A program made the position numbers and the translations under genes. Positions 16,885 to 23,689 of a DNA stretch of 64,000 nt are shown piece by piece. This stretch comes from DATKKG01 sp035543015 (lineage in GTDB: Archaea; Thermoproteota; Nitrososphaeria; Conexivisphaerales; DTJL01). Numbering within the stretch: the first letter of the stretch is position 1; every line of letters begins with the position of its first letter. The DNA lies in assembly GCA_035543015.1 (NCBI GenBank), contig DATKKG010000003.1, positions 1 through 64,000 of the forward strand. Reading direction: 5' to 3'. The notes below the pieces were generated by a model. The model was given only the letters and a program-made list of their open reading frames with translations, ran no database searches and was not told where the DNA came from.

Positions 16885-16963
16885 CACGCGCGAAATCAGA
16901 GTGCGCTCTGCGCTCGTCCGTTACACTGGTCGATGAGCCGGGGCGTTCCCGGCGTCAGGGTTC

Positions 16964-16985
16964 GGTCTTCCCTGACAGGAAGACC
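16964..16985. repeat. Perfect 8-bp stem-loop
   Basis: GGTCTTCC-CTGACA-GGAAGACC forms a hairpin with an 8-bp stem and 6-nt loop. It lies between the NHL-gene promoter and the end of the leftward NCS1 permease gene, about 130 bp beyond that stop codon, so it could end that transcript; there is no adjacent T-run. Confidence 0.45.
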
Positions 16986-17111
16986 ATGGCTTCCGAACTC
17001 GTCCGGAGAGAGCCTCCCTTGCGGGGGTCCCTACCGTCTGGGTCCGGAAGGCGTTGAGGTAGACTGGCACTCCAACTCTCTCATGCTCTCTTGCCGCCAC
17101 AGCGGCGGCCT

Positions 17112-18443
17112 TCAGAGACGACGCTTGCGATATACAAGGTACGCCGATCCGGCGACGATGAATGATATGAAGTAGCTAAAGTCGGCCCCGCCGAAGGCTC
17201 CCGACAGGTAGCCGACTGGCCCTCCAACCGGCGTGGGCGGGACCATGAACGGGACCGAGACAAGGACGGACGCCGCGTAGATGGCCAGCGTTCCCGGTTC
17301 CCAGCTCCTGGCGTTGGCGCAGCTCTCGGGCGTCGTCCTCTTCAACAGGTAGAAGTCGACGAGGACTATGGCAAGCCAAGGTGTTATCCAGTAGTCCAGG
17401 GTGAGAAGGAAGTTCTCGAAGAACGATTCGAAGTTCTCCCCCCCGGCCACCGCCAGCGCCAGCCCGACTAGGCCGCCCACGACGACAGCGACCCATCTCC
17501 TTGTCCTGATGTCCAAAACGAGGGTCGAGAGCGAATTCGTGTATATGTTCAGGGCGTTGGCGGCCATCGCCCCCAGGATTATCGCCATAACCGCGACGGG
17601 TCCGAAGCTCCCGGCCAGCACCCTGAGGGAACCGAAGTAGTCGAAGCTCTGCGTTAGGCTGCCAACTATGGCGCCGATCATCTCTATCCCGAACGAAGCT
17701 ATGGCTCCGCCCGCGAAGGCGTACAGCGCCACCTTCTTCGTGGACGAGTCAACGGGGAGGTACCTGGAGTAGTCGGATGCGTAGGGCGACCAGCTCATGA
17801 TGTACGAGAAGGAGACGGCTAGAACCACGCCTATCGCCCCCAGCGTGGGAAACTGCGAAGACCCCGCCGGCATGAAGGACAGCGCCTCCCCCAGACGCGG
17901 GATTGAGACGAGCAGGACACCGAGGAACAGTGCCCCCAAGACCACAGACATCACCTTCTCGAACAGGTGGATGAAGTCGTGGCCGTAGATCGCGATCATC
18001 ACCTGCACCCCGACGAGCGCCACGGCTGCGGGGATGAAGCCCACCCCCGGGGCGATGGCCTCGATCGCCTCTACGCCGAGTATGGTGTTCACCGTGAACC
18101 ATCCGGCGGTGCTTATCCAGTTGGCCGCCCCGAAGACGTAGTTGCCCCTCCGCCCGAAGACCGACCTCGAGGCAAACATCTGCGGGTAACCCAGTTTCGG
18201 CCCCATGGCGGCGGACAGCCCGAGCATCAGTCCGCCCAGCAGGTTCCCCAGCACAAGCACGGGGATGCTCTGCGTCACCGTCAGGTGGAAGGCCAGCACG
18301 CAGAGGACACCTATGACGTAGTCGGCGATGGTGAGGTTCGCGGCGAACCACAACGTGAAGACGCGTCCGGGCGACCCATGCCTCTGGTCCTCCGGTATGT
18401 GCTCTATCCCGAACTTCTCGACCTCGGTCAGCTTGTCGGCCAT
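17112..18443 (-). CDS. NCS1-family permease (cytosine/purine/hydantoin type)
   Basis: A sodium- or proton-coupled transporter of about 443 residues with 12 predicted helices. NCS1 features are present: an N-terminal cytoplasmic segment FGIEHIPEDQRHG, ANLTIADYVIGVL in helix 1, the GPKLGYPQMFASRSVFG segment, and SWSPYASDYSRYLP in helix 6. Members import cytosine, purines, thiamin, allantoin or hydantoins; the sequence alone does not settle which. No salvage enzyme gene is next to it. I take ATG 18443 (MADKLTEVEKFG) rather than the GTG three codons upstream. Confidence 0.9.
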   Translation of the reverse strand: MADKLTEVEKFGIEHIPEDQRHGSPGRVFTLWFAANLTIADYVIGVLCVLAFHLTVTQSIPVLVLGNLLGGLMLGLSAAMGPKLGYPQMFASRSVFGRRGNYVFGAANWISTAGWFTVNTILGVEAIEAIAPGVGFIPAAVALVGVQVMIAIYGHDFIHLFEKVMSVVLGALFLGVLLVSIPRLGEALSFMPAGSSQFPTLGAIGVVLAVSFSYIMSWSPYASDYSRYLPVDSSTKKVALYAFAGGAIASFGIEMIGAIVGSLTQSFDYFGSLRVLAGSFGPVAVMAIILGAMAANALNIYTNSLSTLVLDIRTRRWVAVVVGGLVGLALAVAGGENFESFFENFLLTLDYWITPWLAIVLVDFYLLKRTTPESCANARSWEPGTLAIYAASVLVSVPFMVPPTPVGGPVGYLSGAFGGADFSYFISFIVAGSAYLVYRKRRL

Positions 18444-18604
18444 CCGCCACACGCCATGGTAACGAGAGTTGAAAACCTTTGTCCGGTCGTCCGACAGATC
18501 GGACGTCGACGGCAGGACCCGGGCCAGATCCTCTCACCTGCCATCGCTGACCCTGCCCAGGCTCAACGCGCTCAGCCCGACCAGTGGGGCAGCCATGATG
18601 CCAG

Positions 18605-18629
18605 AAAAAAGGCAGGCGCGTTCGCCTGC
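18605..18629 (-). terminator. Intrinsic-type terminator of the small coiled-coil gene
   Basis: Read on the minus strand, a perfect 7-bp stem (18612-18629, GCAGGCG with a 4-nt loop) is followed by a run of six T (18605-18610). It is 55-75 bp beyond the stop codon of the leftward coiled-coil gene. Confidence 0.65.
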
Positions 18630-18681
18630 AGAATCGAACCGTGAATACCGACAAAAAGAGGCTTCTTCAGGCTTGGAAAAG

Positions 18682-18837
18682 CTACTGCTTCTTGATCTTA
18701 GCCTCGAGGGCCTTCAGTTTCTCCTCGAGTTCCTTCGTCTTCGCGTCGAATTCGGTCTTCCTCTTCGCGTCGTCGGCCTTCACCTTCTGTTCGAGCGCTT
18801 CTAGCTTCGCCTTCAGGTTTTCAATCTCCGTGGGCAT
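18682..18837 (-). CDS. Small highly charged coiled-coil protein (paralogue 1)
   Basis: A 51-residue protein starting MPTEIENLKAKLEALEQK, almost entirely heptad-like with Leu, Lys and Glu. It ends in KLKALEAKIKKQ and is expected to form a parallel coiled coil. A near-copy is encoded at 60499-60651. The ATG is fixed by a strong Shine-Dalgarno (GAGGTGA) and preceded by a clear TATA box (ATTATATA, about 18879-18888); a terminator follows. The same frame is open to 18972, but that part contains the promoter. A strong promoter and tight terminator suggest high expression. Function unknown; a DNA- or RNA-associated structural role is possible. Confidence 0.75.
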   Translation of the reverse strand: MPTEIENLKAKLEALEQKVKADDAKRKTEFDAKTKELEEKLKALEAKIKKQ

Positions 18838-19085
18838 TGGTCTTTCACCTCTTCCTGCCAGCGAGATAGCGCGTGCGGTATATAATAGGGTTGTTTCTTC
18901 TGCGGTCTTCTGCAACCGCGCCCCGCCTCTGACCGAACTCTTCAACAGCTGTCCCGTGCGCGCATCCTTCAATTCACCGAGCGAGACGCGGCTAAAGGGT
19001 GTGTTGTCCTCAAAGATGCCGGATCGCCGAAGGCAAGGTCGGTCCGGACTGCGGTTCGATCGAGTTCAGGGTGAGTGGCCCGAGA

Positions 19086-19316
19086 TTACTGCAGCCTCGC
19101 GTTGGGGCGAACCCTGTTCCTCTCCCACCGGACTAGGTCATCGAGTTCGCCCAGGTCCGTCTCCTTGGAGTCAAACCAAACGGTCACGCTGTTCTCGGCA
19201 TAGTTGAAGGCTACGAAGCCCACTCCTTTCATCCTTGCCACCATGGTCTTGAAACCGGTCGCTCTGGCGGCGTCGTAGTCCCTTCCGAGCGCCATCACGG
19301 TTGCTGCAAGCCCCAT
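19086..19316 (-). CDS. Small hypothetical protein (76 aa)
   Basis: A 76-residue soluble protein with a beta-rich centre (VGFVAFNYAENSVTVWFDS) and an acidic C-terminal helix (DLGELDDLVRWERNRV). I do not recognise the family. The ATG at 19316 has GGAGG 10 nt upstream and a TATA box CATATATG at 19351-19358, so it is very probably expressed. Confidence 0.6.
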   Translation of the reverse strand: MGLAATVMALGRDYDAARATGFKTMVARMKGVGFVAFNYAENSVTVWFDSKETDLGELDDLVRWERNRVRPNARLQ

Positions 19317-19514
19317 TCTTCAGAGCCTCCATCCAAGTCGATTGCACTGGCATATATGACCCGCACGTGCGAAAAGTCACCGGAAGTAGTTCGCTGCAAT
19401 GGGATCGGTGGATGACCCCCTCCCATGACCTGATGCCTTGAAGGACCGAGGTCAGGGAGGCGCCGGCCAACCCTCTCCTGCTCGTTTAAATAGCGCCGAA
19501 TCCAACTCGTAACC

Positions 19515-19805
19515 ATGTCTGAAATCAAGACCTTCTTCAGGCACTGTCCGGCCTGCGGCAGGCGTTTCGAAATCAGGCTGGTCAGGAAGGAGCCTTTGGA
19601 GACCAGACGGGAGACCTACAGGAGGACCCTGCCTCTCGACAGTGGGGCCTTGGGCGAGGTCGAGACGGTCGTCGAGGAGGAGGTCCCCAACACGATTTCT
19701 GTCACCGACTTCCGCTACGTCTACAGGTGCAAGCATTGCGGGCACCAGTGGGCCGAAGTGAACGACACCGAAGACGAGGGCGAACCCCCCGAAGAGCCTC
19801 GATAG
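19515..19805 (+). CDS. Zinc-ribbon protein
   Basis: A 96-residue protein with two CxxC knuckles (CPACGRRF near 11-18 and CKHCGHQW near 72-79) around a charged middle segment, so it should form one zinc ribbon. The acidic tail (EDEGEPPEEP) is disordered. Possibly a nucleic-acid-binding accessory factor. The ATG at 19515 lies about 27 bp after TTTAAATA (19485-19492): a textbook leaderless start. Confidence 0.75.
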   Translation: MSEIKTFFRHCPACGRRFEIRLVRKEPLETRRETYRRTLPLDSGALGEVETVVEEEVPNTISVTDFRYVYRCKHCGHQWAEVNDTEDEGEPPEEPR

Positions 19806-20205
19806 CCCCTTCTGCTTAGGCAGGACGACTCGGACCCTACCGCTTCCCCAGTTCCCATTCCACGAAGAAGGCATCTCCTCTCAGCGCAGATGAAAGGGTC
19901 CGCCGTTGAAGGAGTCAGGGCGGCAAGCGCTCCTCTGGCTGGGCGGGAGGCGTCCTCTTTGCGACCATCATTGCGACAGGGAGGTCGTCGCAGTCCAGTT
20001 GAAGCTCACCCGGGATAATGCCATCTGAACGGAGCGTTCGTAGGGGGAACGCGAGAGGTGGTTATCGGGGCGTGGGCCTGGATCTGTGAAGGATGGGCTC
20101 TGTCTGGTTACGTTTGTCCTGCTCGTCGAGGCGGCTCCCCAGATGGTTCGCGGTCCCTAGACAATGCTTAAACTATGGACCGGGGCAGGACCGAGCGACG
20201 AAAAG
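19806..20205. other. Intergenic region, probable coding decay
   Basis: No intact gene. On the minus strand between about 19925 and 20060 one frame reads like the end of a protein (LRSDGIIPGELQLDC, then DDLPVAMMVAKRTPP) but has no usable start codon, which looks like a remnant. The right end carries the CTTAAAC box of the Rieske gene. Confidence 0.35.
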
Positions 20206-20943
20206 ATGACTGCAGGGGGACATGACGAATCCCAGAAGGGTGGCAAGGTATCTCGCAGAAACTTCGTGACAGGTGTTGGCGCAGGGGCGCTGTTGGCCGC
20301 CGTCGCCGTGGCCGGCATCGAGTCAGTACTGAATAGCAAGAGCGCTGCGAGCGTTGTGACCAGCACGGTGACAGGACCCACCAAGACGGTGGCGGGTCCC
20401 ACCACCACGGAGACAGGCCCGACTACCACACAGACGAGCACGGTCACAAACATGGTGACAGGACCCACCACGACACAGACGAGCACGGTCACCAACACGG
20501 TGACAAGTACTCCAGCCGCCGCAGGTTTCCCGATCGTGAAGGTCGCTAATGTCAGCCAGATCAGCGCCAACACGCCCGTAGCTTTCAGCTACCCCCTGGC
20601 CGACGAGCCGAACATGCTGGTCAAGATAGGTCAGAAGGCGCAGGGAGGCGTCGGGCCCGATGGCGACATAGTCGCCTTCAGTACGATCTGCCAGCACCAA
20701 GGGTGCACCGCTGGTTACGTCGCCACAGCTCCAAGCCCGGAAGCAGTCTGCCCCTGTCACAATAGCGTGTTCGACCTAGTCCATGGAGGTAAGGTCCTCT
20801 CGGGGCCTGCCCCTTTCGCCCTACCACAGGTCATGCTGGAGGTAGACTCCTCCGGTGACATCTATGCCTATTCGATGGGCCCACCGACGATATTCGGTCA
20901 CAACACAGGATCCGGCTACGTCTCCGCTGATCTTCAAGGCTAG
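20206..20943 (+). CDS. Tat-exported, membrane-anchored Rieske iron-sulfur protein
   Basis: A 245-residue protein. It begins with a twin-arginine signal (VSRRNFVTGVGAGALLAAV; R17-R18) that probably stays as a membrane anchor. A Thr-rich linker of about 60 residues follows, with a 15-residue unit repeated, then a Rieske domain. Cluster ligands are C162/H164 and C182/H185, with the disulfide pair C167 and C184 (CQHQGC ... CPCHNS). This is the high-potential cytochrome bc/b6f or SoxL-like type. It would take part in electron transfer on the outer face of the membrane; no cytochrome b gene is adjacent. The upstream ATG at 20164 overlaps the TATA-like CTTAAAC (20168-20174), so I prefer 20206. Confidence 0.87.
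   Translation: MTAGGHDESQKGGKVSRRNFVTGVGAGALLAAVAVAGIESVLNSKSAASVVTSTVTGPTKTVAGPTTTETGPTTTQTSTVTNMVTGPTTTQTSTVTNTVTSTPAAAGFPIVKVANVSQISANTPVAFSYPLADEPNMLVKIGQKAQGGVGPDGDIVAFSTICQHQGCTAGYVATAPSPEAVCPCHNSVFDLVHGGKVLSGPAPFALPQVMLEVDSSGDIYAYSMGPPTIFGHNTGSGYVSADLQG
20431..20495 (+). repeat. Short tandem repeat in the Rieske linker
   Basis: The 17-nt sequence CAGACGAGCACGGTCAC occurs twice, 45 nt apart, in the Thr/Val-rich linker of the Rieske gene and encodes QTSTVTN both times. It is a coding duplication, not a mobile or CRISPR repeat. Confidence 0.6.
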
Positions 20944-21359
20944 TCGAAGATAGTGCGGACGAGAAGGTGAAGGGGTTGCCCAGCGCAGGGGCACGTCCCG
21001 GCCCTTGGCCGGCGGTGCCTGACTCTGGGGGTTTTGAACAGTTCTGGATAGCCATCGCTGCTGCTTGGGCCTGGACCTGAGAACGTAGACCGCCCCTTTG
21101 ACCGTCGATCGAACATTACCCTGCCGGCGGACGAACACTGGATGACAGAAGATCCTGCAAGGCTGTCAAGAGGCCGTGCAGACTGGCACAAGGTTCTGTC
21201 GTCTACGCGCAGGTTCTTCACTTCCCAGCATCGAAGCGAGCGCCGCCGCCGGCCGGGCTCGAACCTGAAGTGGTTCCAGAAGAGGACTCGGCCATTCCCG
21301 GTCAGGAAGAAGTGCGACAATCGCATCTGTTAAATACTGGTCGTGCAAGTCATACATTG
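20944..21359. other. Intergenic left edge of the tRNA-Asn island
   Basis: No gene recognised. It contains the most diverged tRNA-3'-end-like copy (about 21238-21290) and, at the right end, TTAAATAC (21330-21337), the TATA box of the antitoxin gene. The minus-strand frames here are not protein-like. Confidence 0.5.
21238..21290 (-). repeat. Degenerate tRNA-Asn 3'-end copy D (putative relic att site)
   Basis: Minus-strand sequence CGAGTCCTCTTCTGGAACC then GGTTCGAGCCCGGCCGGCGG. It matches copies B and C in the element-derived part and the T-arm/acceptor of the tRNA-Asn gene in the rest, but it is the most diverged and has lost the flanking TCTTACA. It marks the outer edge of the island. Confidence 0.55.
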
Positions 21360-21575
21360 ATGACCGAAGCAGTCTCCGTAAGGCTTCCCGACGACCTCGC
21401 CAGGAGGCTCGATGAGCTTGCGAAGTCGTTGGATCGGCCAAGGACCTACATTGTGAACAAGGCGCTCCGTGAATACCTGGAGGAGTACGAGGATTATCTC
21501 ATCGCCCTTCACAGGCTCAACGACAAGGATGACAGACTGGTCTCCGCAGAAGAACTGACTCGCCTTGACCGGTAG
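21360..21575 (+). CDS. RHH antitoxin (RelB/CopG type)
   Basis: A 71-residue ribbon-helix-helix protein: VSVRLPDDLARRLDELAKS for the strand and first helix, RPRTYIVNKALREYL for the second, and an acidic tail that would neutralise the toxin encoded next. It probably represses its own promoter. The ATG at 21360 is 27 bp after TTAAATAC, so the mRNA is leaderless. The frame overlaps the toxin gene by 11 nt. Confidence 0.88.
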   Translation: MTEAVSVRLPDDLARRLDELAKSLDRPRTYIVNKALREYLEEYEDYLIALHRLNDKDDRLVSAEELTRLDR

Positions 21576-21816
21576 GATCCTTTACAAGTCCTCCGTCCGG
21601 CACGACCTCAAGAACATCGATGCCAAGGACAGCAAGCGGATTCTTCGTGAAATAGGGACCCTCCTGGGTTCCGGCCCTCGATCCGGCGAGCCTCTCGCAG
21701 GCGAATTCAGGGGGCTGTTCCGGCTGCGAATCGGCGACTACCGGGTCATCTATGCGCTAGCTGGCGAAGATGTGATCGTACTCAGGATCAGGCACAGAGG
21801 CAAGGTCTACGAATAG
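21565..21816 (+). CDS. RelE/ParE-family toxin
   Basis: An 83-residue toxin with the RelE fold order: ILYKSSVRHDLKNID, a helix, LAGEFRGLFRLRIGDYRVIY and VLRIRHRGKVYE. The arginines and tyrosine of the core (R-x-R-x-G-D-Y-R) are those used by mRNA-cleaving RelE relatives. The start is TTG, inside the last codons of the antitoxin gene, the normal coupling of such pairs. Chromosomal role: stability of the island or stress response (inference). Confidence 0.88.
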   Translation: MTGRILYKSSVRHDLKNIDAKDSKRILREIGTLLGSGPRSGEPLAGEFRGLFRLRIGDYRVIYALAGEDVIVLRIRHRGKVYE

Positions 21817-21841
21817 CAACCCGGCTGGCCAAAGTGCCGCA

Positions 21842-21889
21842 TCTTACAACGAATCTTATAAGATCTCTCTATAGCCGAAACTTGTAAGA
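21842..21889. repeat. Nested palindromes next to tRNA-end copy B
   Basis: TCTTACAA (21842-21849) and TTGTAAGA (21882-21889) are inverted repeats; between them ATCTTATAAGAT (21853-21864) is a perfect 12-bp palindrome. The outer right arm is the same TGTAAGA that follows the tRNA 3' end in copies A and C. It lies 26 bp after the toxin stop codon. A recombination site or transcript-end structure are both possible. Confidence 0.5.
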
Positions 21890-21942
21890 CTTAGGCGCCG
21901 CCGGCAGCACTCGAACCATATCCGATTCCAGAATAGGACTCG
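21882..21942 (-). repeat. tRNA-Asn 3'-end copy B (putative relic att site)
   Basis: On the minus strand: CGAGTCCTATTCTGGAATC, a short variable part, then GGTTCGAG, CTGCCGGCGGCGCC and TAAGTCTTACAA. The last about 35 nt are the 3' end of tRNA-Asn plus its flank; the first about 27 nt are shared with copies C and D but not with the tRNA gene. This is what a displaced tRNA end at an element junction looks like. Confidence 0.65.
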
Positions 21943-21993
21943 CCCAGACTGGAAGCATGAACCGGAGGGCCTTTCCTGCCTGGGAACGACGAT

Positions 21994-22401
21994 CTACGGC
22001 CGCTTCTTCCTCACGATTCCTTTGAGGTCGAAATCGGAGTCATGAGAGTAGATCTCCTTGATCCTGAATCGTCTCATGACCTCAAGCGTGACCGCGTCCG
22101 TGAAACTGAGCTGCTCGTACTTCGCGAAAGCGGATAGGGCCTTGCCAAAAGCCTCCCATTCGACGAATACGGTGGTTACGAACTCCGACTCCATGATGCC
22201 CCTGACCAGCTCGACCACCCTTCCCGGCCTCGCACCTCTCCTCTTCAGGAGAGTGAGGGTCTCGTCCAAGACGAAATCGGTGGTCACCGCAGGAGGAAGA
22301 CTTCTTCTGGCAAGTGCTTGCACTACCGCTTTGCCATCATCGTGCAGCTTGTCAGATGAGTCCATTGCTGAGACCCAAATGGTTGTGTCTATGAAGATCA
22401 A
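21994..22401 (-). CDS. VapC-like PIN-domain toxin
   Basis: A 135-residue PIN ribonuclease. The acidic active-site set is visible: D5 (FIDTTIW), E47 region (FVLDETL), D102 region (LSFTDAV) and D120 region (YSHDSDFD). PIN toxins of this type cleave tRNA or rRNA. The gene overlaps its antitoxin gene by 4 nt. It lies in the middle segment of the tRNA-Asn island. Confidence 0.88.
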   Translation of the reverse strand: MIFIDTTIWVSAMDSSDKLHDDGKAVVQALARRSLPPAVTTDFVLDETLTLLKRRGARPGRVVELVRGIMESEFVTTVFVEWEAFGKALSAFAKYEQLSFTDAVTLEVMRRFRIKEIYSHDSDFDLKGIVRKKRP

Positions 22402-22652
22402 TTCTCGGTTTCCAGCTTGCGAAGATCGTCCAGCGCATCATGCCTTCCTCCTGTCTTCAACGCACCGACGATGCCTGCCAGGGGATCCTGTCGATTGCCC
22501 GGTCCAGCGTTCTTCTCCTTGTGCTTCTCAATATAGAGTCTCAACGCTGCTTCTCCCTCGGAGGAGAGCTCAAGCTTCCCCCTCCTGGCAAGGACCAGTT
22601 GCTTGAATTCTTTGGCGAGTCTGTCGTCCACCACGAATTTCAGTTGAGCCAT
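22398..22652 (-). CDS. VapB-like antitoxin
   Basis: An 84-residue protein, first gene of the vapBC pair. The N-terminal part (LKFVVDDRLAKEFKQLVLAR) resembles a strand-helix DNA-binding unit, and a charged C-terminal part (DDLRKLE) would wrap the toxin. I infer the role from position and coupling more than from motif strength. The ATG at 22652 has a TATA-like CTTATAG about 30 bp upstream, flanked by palindromes that look like an operator. Confidence 0.7.
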   Translation of the reverse strand: MAQLKFVVDDRLAKEFKQLVLARRGKLELSSEGEAALRLYIEKHKEKNAGPGNRQDPLAGIVGALKTGGRHDALDDLRKLETEN

Positions 22653-22657
22653 CTCAT

Positions 22658-22680
22658 GCTGTACTGCGGTACAGCTGTAC
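22658..22680. promoter_or_regulatory. Overlapping palindromes at the vapBC promoter
   Basis: GCTGTAC-TGCG-GTACAGC (22658-22675) is a 7+7 inverted repeat, and GTACAGCTGTAC (22669-22680) is a perfect 12-bp palindrome sharing its right arm. They fill the space between the antitoxin ATG and its TATA-like box, as expected for autoregulation by a VapBC complex. Confidence 0.6.
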
Positions 22681-22787
22681 TATAAGTCTTCTGCCTTCTT
22701 GGTGGTTGATGGTCAAGATCTCCAATCCGAGACCGAGGCTTGGATTGTAACGAGTTTGATCGAGCTAGGAGGTAGGTCAGGTAGACA

Positions 22788-22901
22788 ATGACCCAGAAGC
22801 TCAGGCCAAGGGACGCAGCCTCGGATGAGGAAGTCAATGACATCGTACGCCAGCTCCTTAGAGAAGACAAAGAGCTACTAGAGAAGTTAGCGGCCGAGTA
22901 G
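22788..22901 (+). CDS. Small charged helical protein (37 aa)
   Basis: ATG at 22788 opens a 37-codon frame of strongly charged, helical composition (EEVNDIVRQLLREDKELLEK), preceded by AGGAGGT at 22768. It stands alone in the island between the vapB promoter and tRNA-end copy C. No family recognised; it may be a small regulator or leftover of the element. Confidence 0.45.
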   Translation: MTQKLRPRDAASDEEVNDIVRQLLREDKELLEKLAAE

Positions 22902-22964
22902 CCCCCAGATTGTTATCGTTCTTTCGCGAATGGTCGTAGGCCACGCATGATTATCCGCCTTTGT

Positions 22965-23025
22965 GTGTAAGATATAGGCGCCGCCGGCAGGGCTCGGACC
23001 AGATTTGATTCCAGGAAAGGACTCG
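22965..23025 (-). repeat. tRNA-Asn 3'-end copy C (putative relic att site)
   Basis: On the minus strand: CGAGTCCTTTCCTGGAATC, then TGGTCCGAG, CCTGCCGGCGGCGCC and TATATCTTACA. It differs from copy B by only a few bases over about 60 nt and carries the same element-derived part that the tRNA gene lacks. Confidence 0.65.
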
Positions 23026-23257
23026 AGTGAAAGTGGTGTGTAGTTCTAGGAAATCAGGCAGTAACCGAAGATGCGAGGGTGGAACAACGGTAATCGTCTG
23101 CTAGACCTTCATATGCGGACTCAACGGGTTGAGACGCATTATCATTTCGTCGACATTGGCTGGCTCCATGTAGTCGGGAAACGCGAACTCATTGAATTGA
23201 TTCCAAGTCAGCCACAGCTAAATACCTGTTCCGTCTCAATGCAATTGGACCGAAGGT

Positions 23258-23590
23258 ATGTCGAGTAGTTTCCTGGGGTTGCAGCCAAACCGGAACCACT
23301 ATGAGTCTCGTCCCTTGGGTTCCGCTTCCCTGTCCGGGGTCCGGAGACGCTCGCGGCCCGAGATATATTTCACAATTCTTTTGCTGATTGAGGATCGGCC
23401 AATGTCGCTCCTTGAGTTGTCAGTCTTGGCCCGAATGAACTTCAGCGCTGCGAAGAAAGCTCTGGGCTTCCTAATCTCAAAACGGCTCGTCGATTGGACG
23501 ACTATCGACTCCCAAACCCGCTATTATCCGAATGAGCGGGGCAAGGAATTCATTTCGAACTTCAAGGCGATCCTGGTCCTGATGACTTGA
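23258..23590 (+). CDS. Winged-helix DNA-binding protein
   Basis: A 110-residue protein whose residues 33-105 form one winged helix: PEIYFTILLLIEDRPMSLLE, FSAAKKALGFLISKRLVDW as recognition helix, then TRYYPNERGKEF for the wing. This type is abundant in Nitrososphaerota genomes as small transcription regulators. The ATG at 23258 is supported by CTAAATACC at about 23217-23225. A longer upstream frame (from 23071) contains this promoter and is rejected. Base composition is lower in GC than in the core genes, in keeping with an island gene. Confidence 0.75.
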   Translation: MSSSFLGLQPNRNHYESRPLGSASLSGVRRRSRPEIYFTILLLIEDRPMSLLELSVLARMNFSAAKKALGFLISKRLVDWTTIDSQTRYYPNERGKEFISNFKAILVLMT

Positions 23591-23689
23591 AGTAGCGCCC
23601 GCGAGGAATCTGTTGTTACGTTCCCATGATACATATCTCAAGTACATATCTTAGGTGCGCAGACATTATCAATTCGGCAGGCTTATTCC

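Noticed and set aside
20400..20510. Repeats in the Rieske gene as a possible CRISPR or minisatellite
   Set aside because: In frame, two copies only, and encoding a Thr-rich linker of the kind usual in exported proteins.
21238..23025. The tRNA-end copies as small protein genes (frames reading RVLFWNRIWFE and similar)
   Set aside because: The shared peptide comes from the conserved DNA copies, which are better explained as tRNA 3'-end remnants; no start codon or promoter is conserved.
23071..23268. Frame upstream of the winged-helix gene
   Set aside because: It contains the TATA box of the winged-helix gene and has no protein-like signature.
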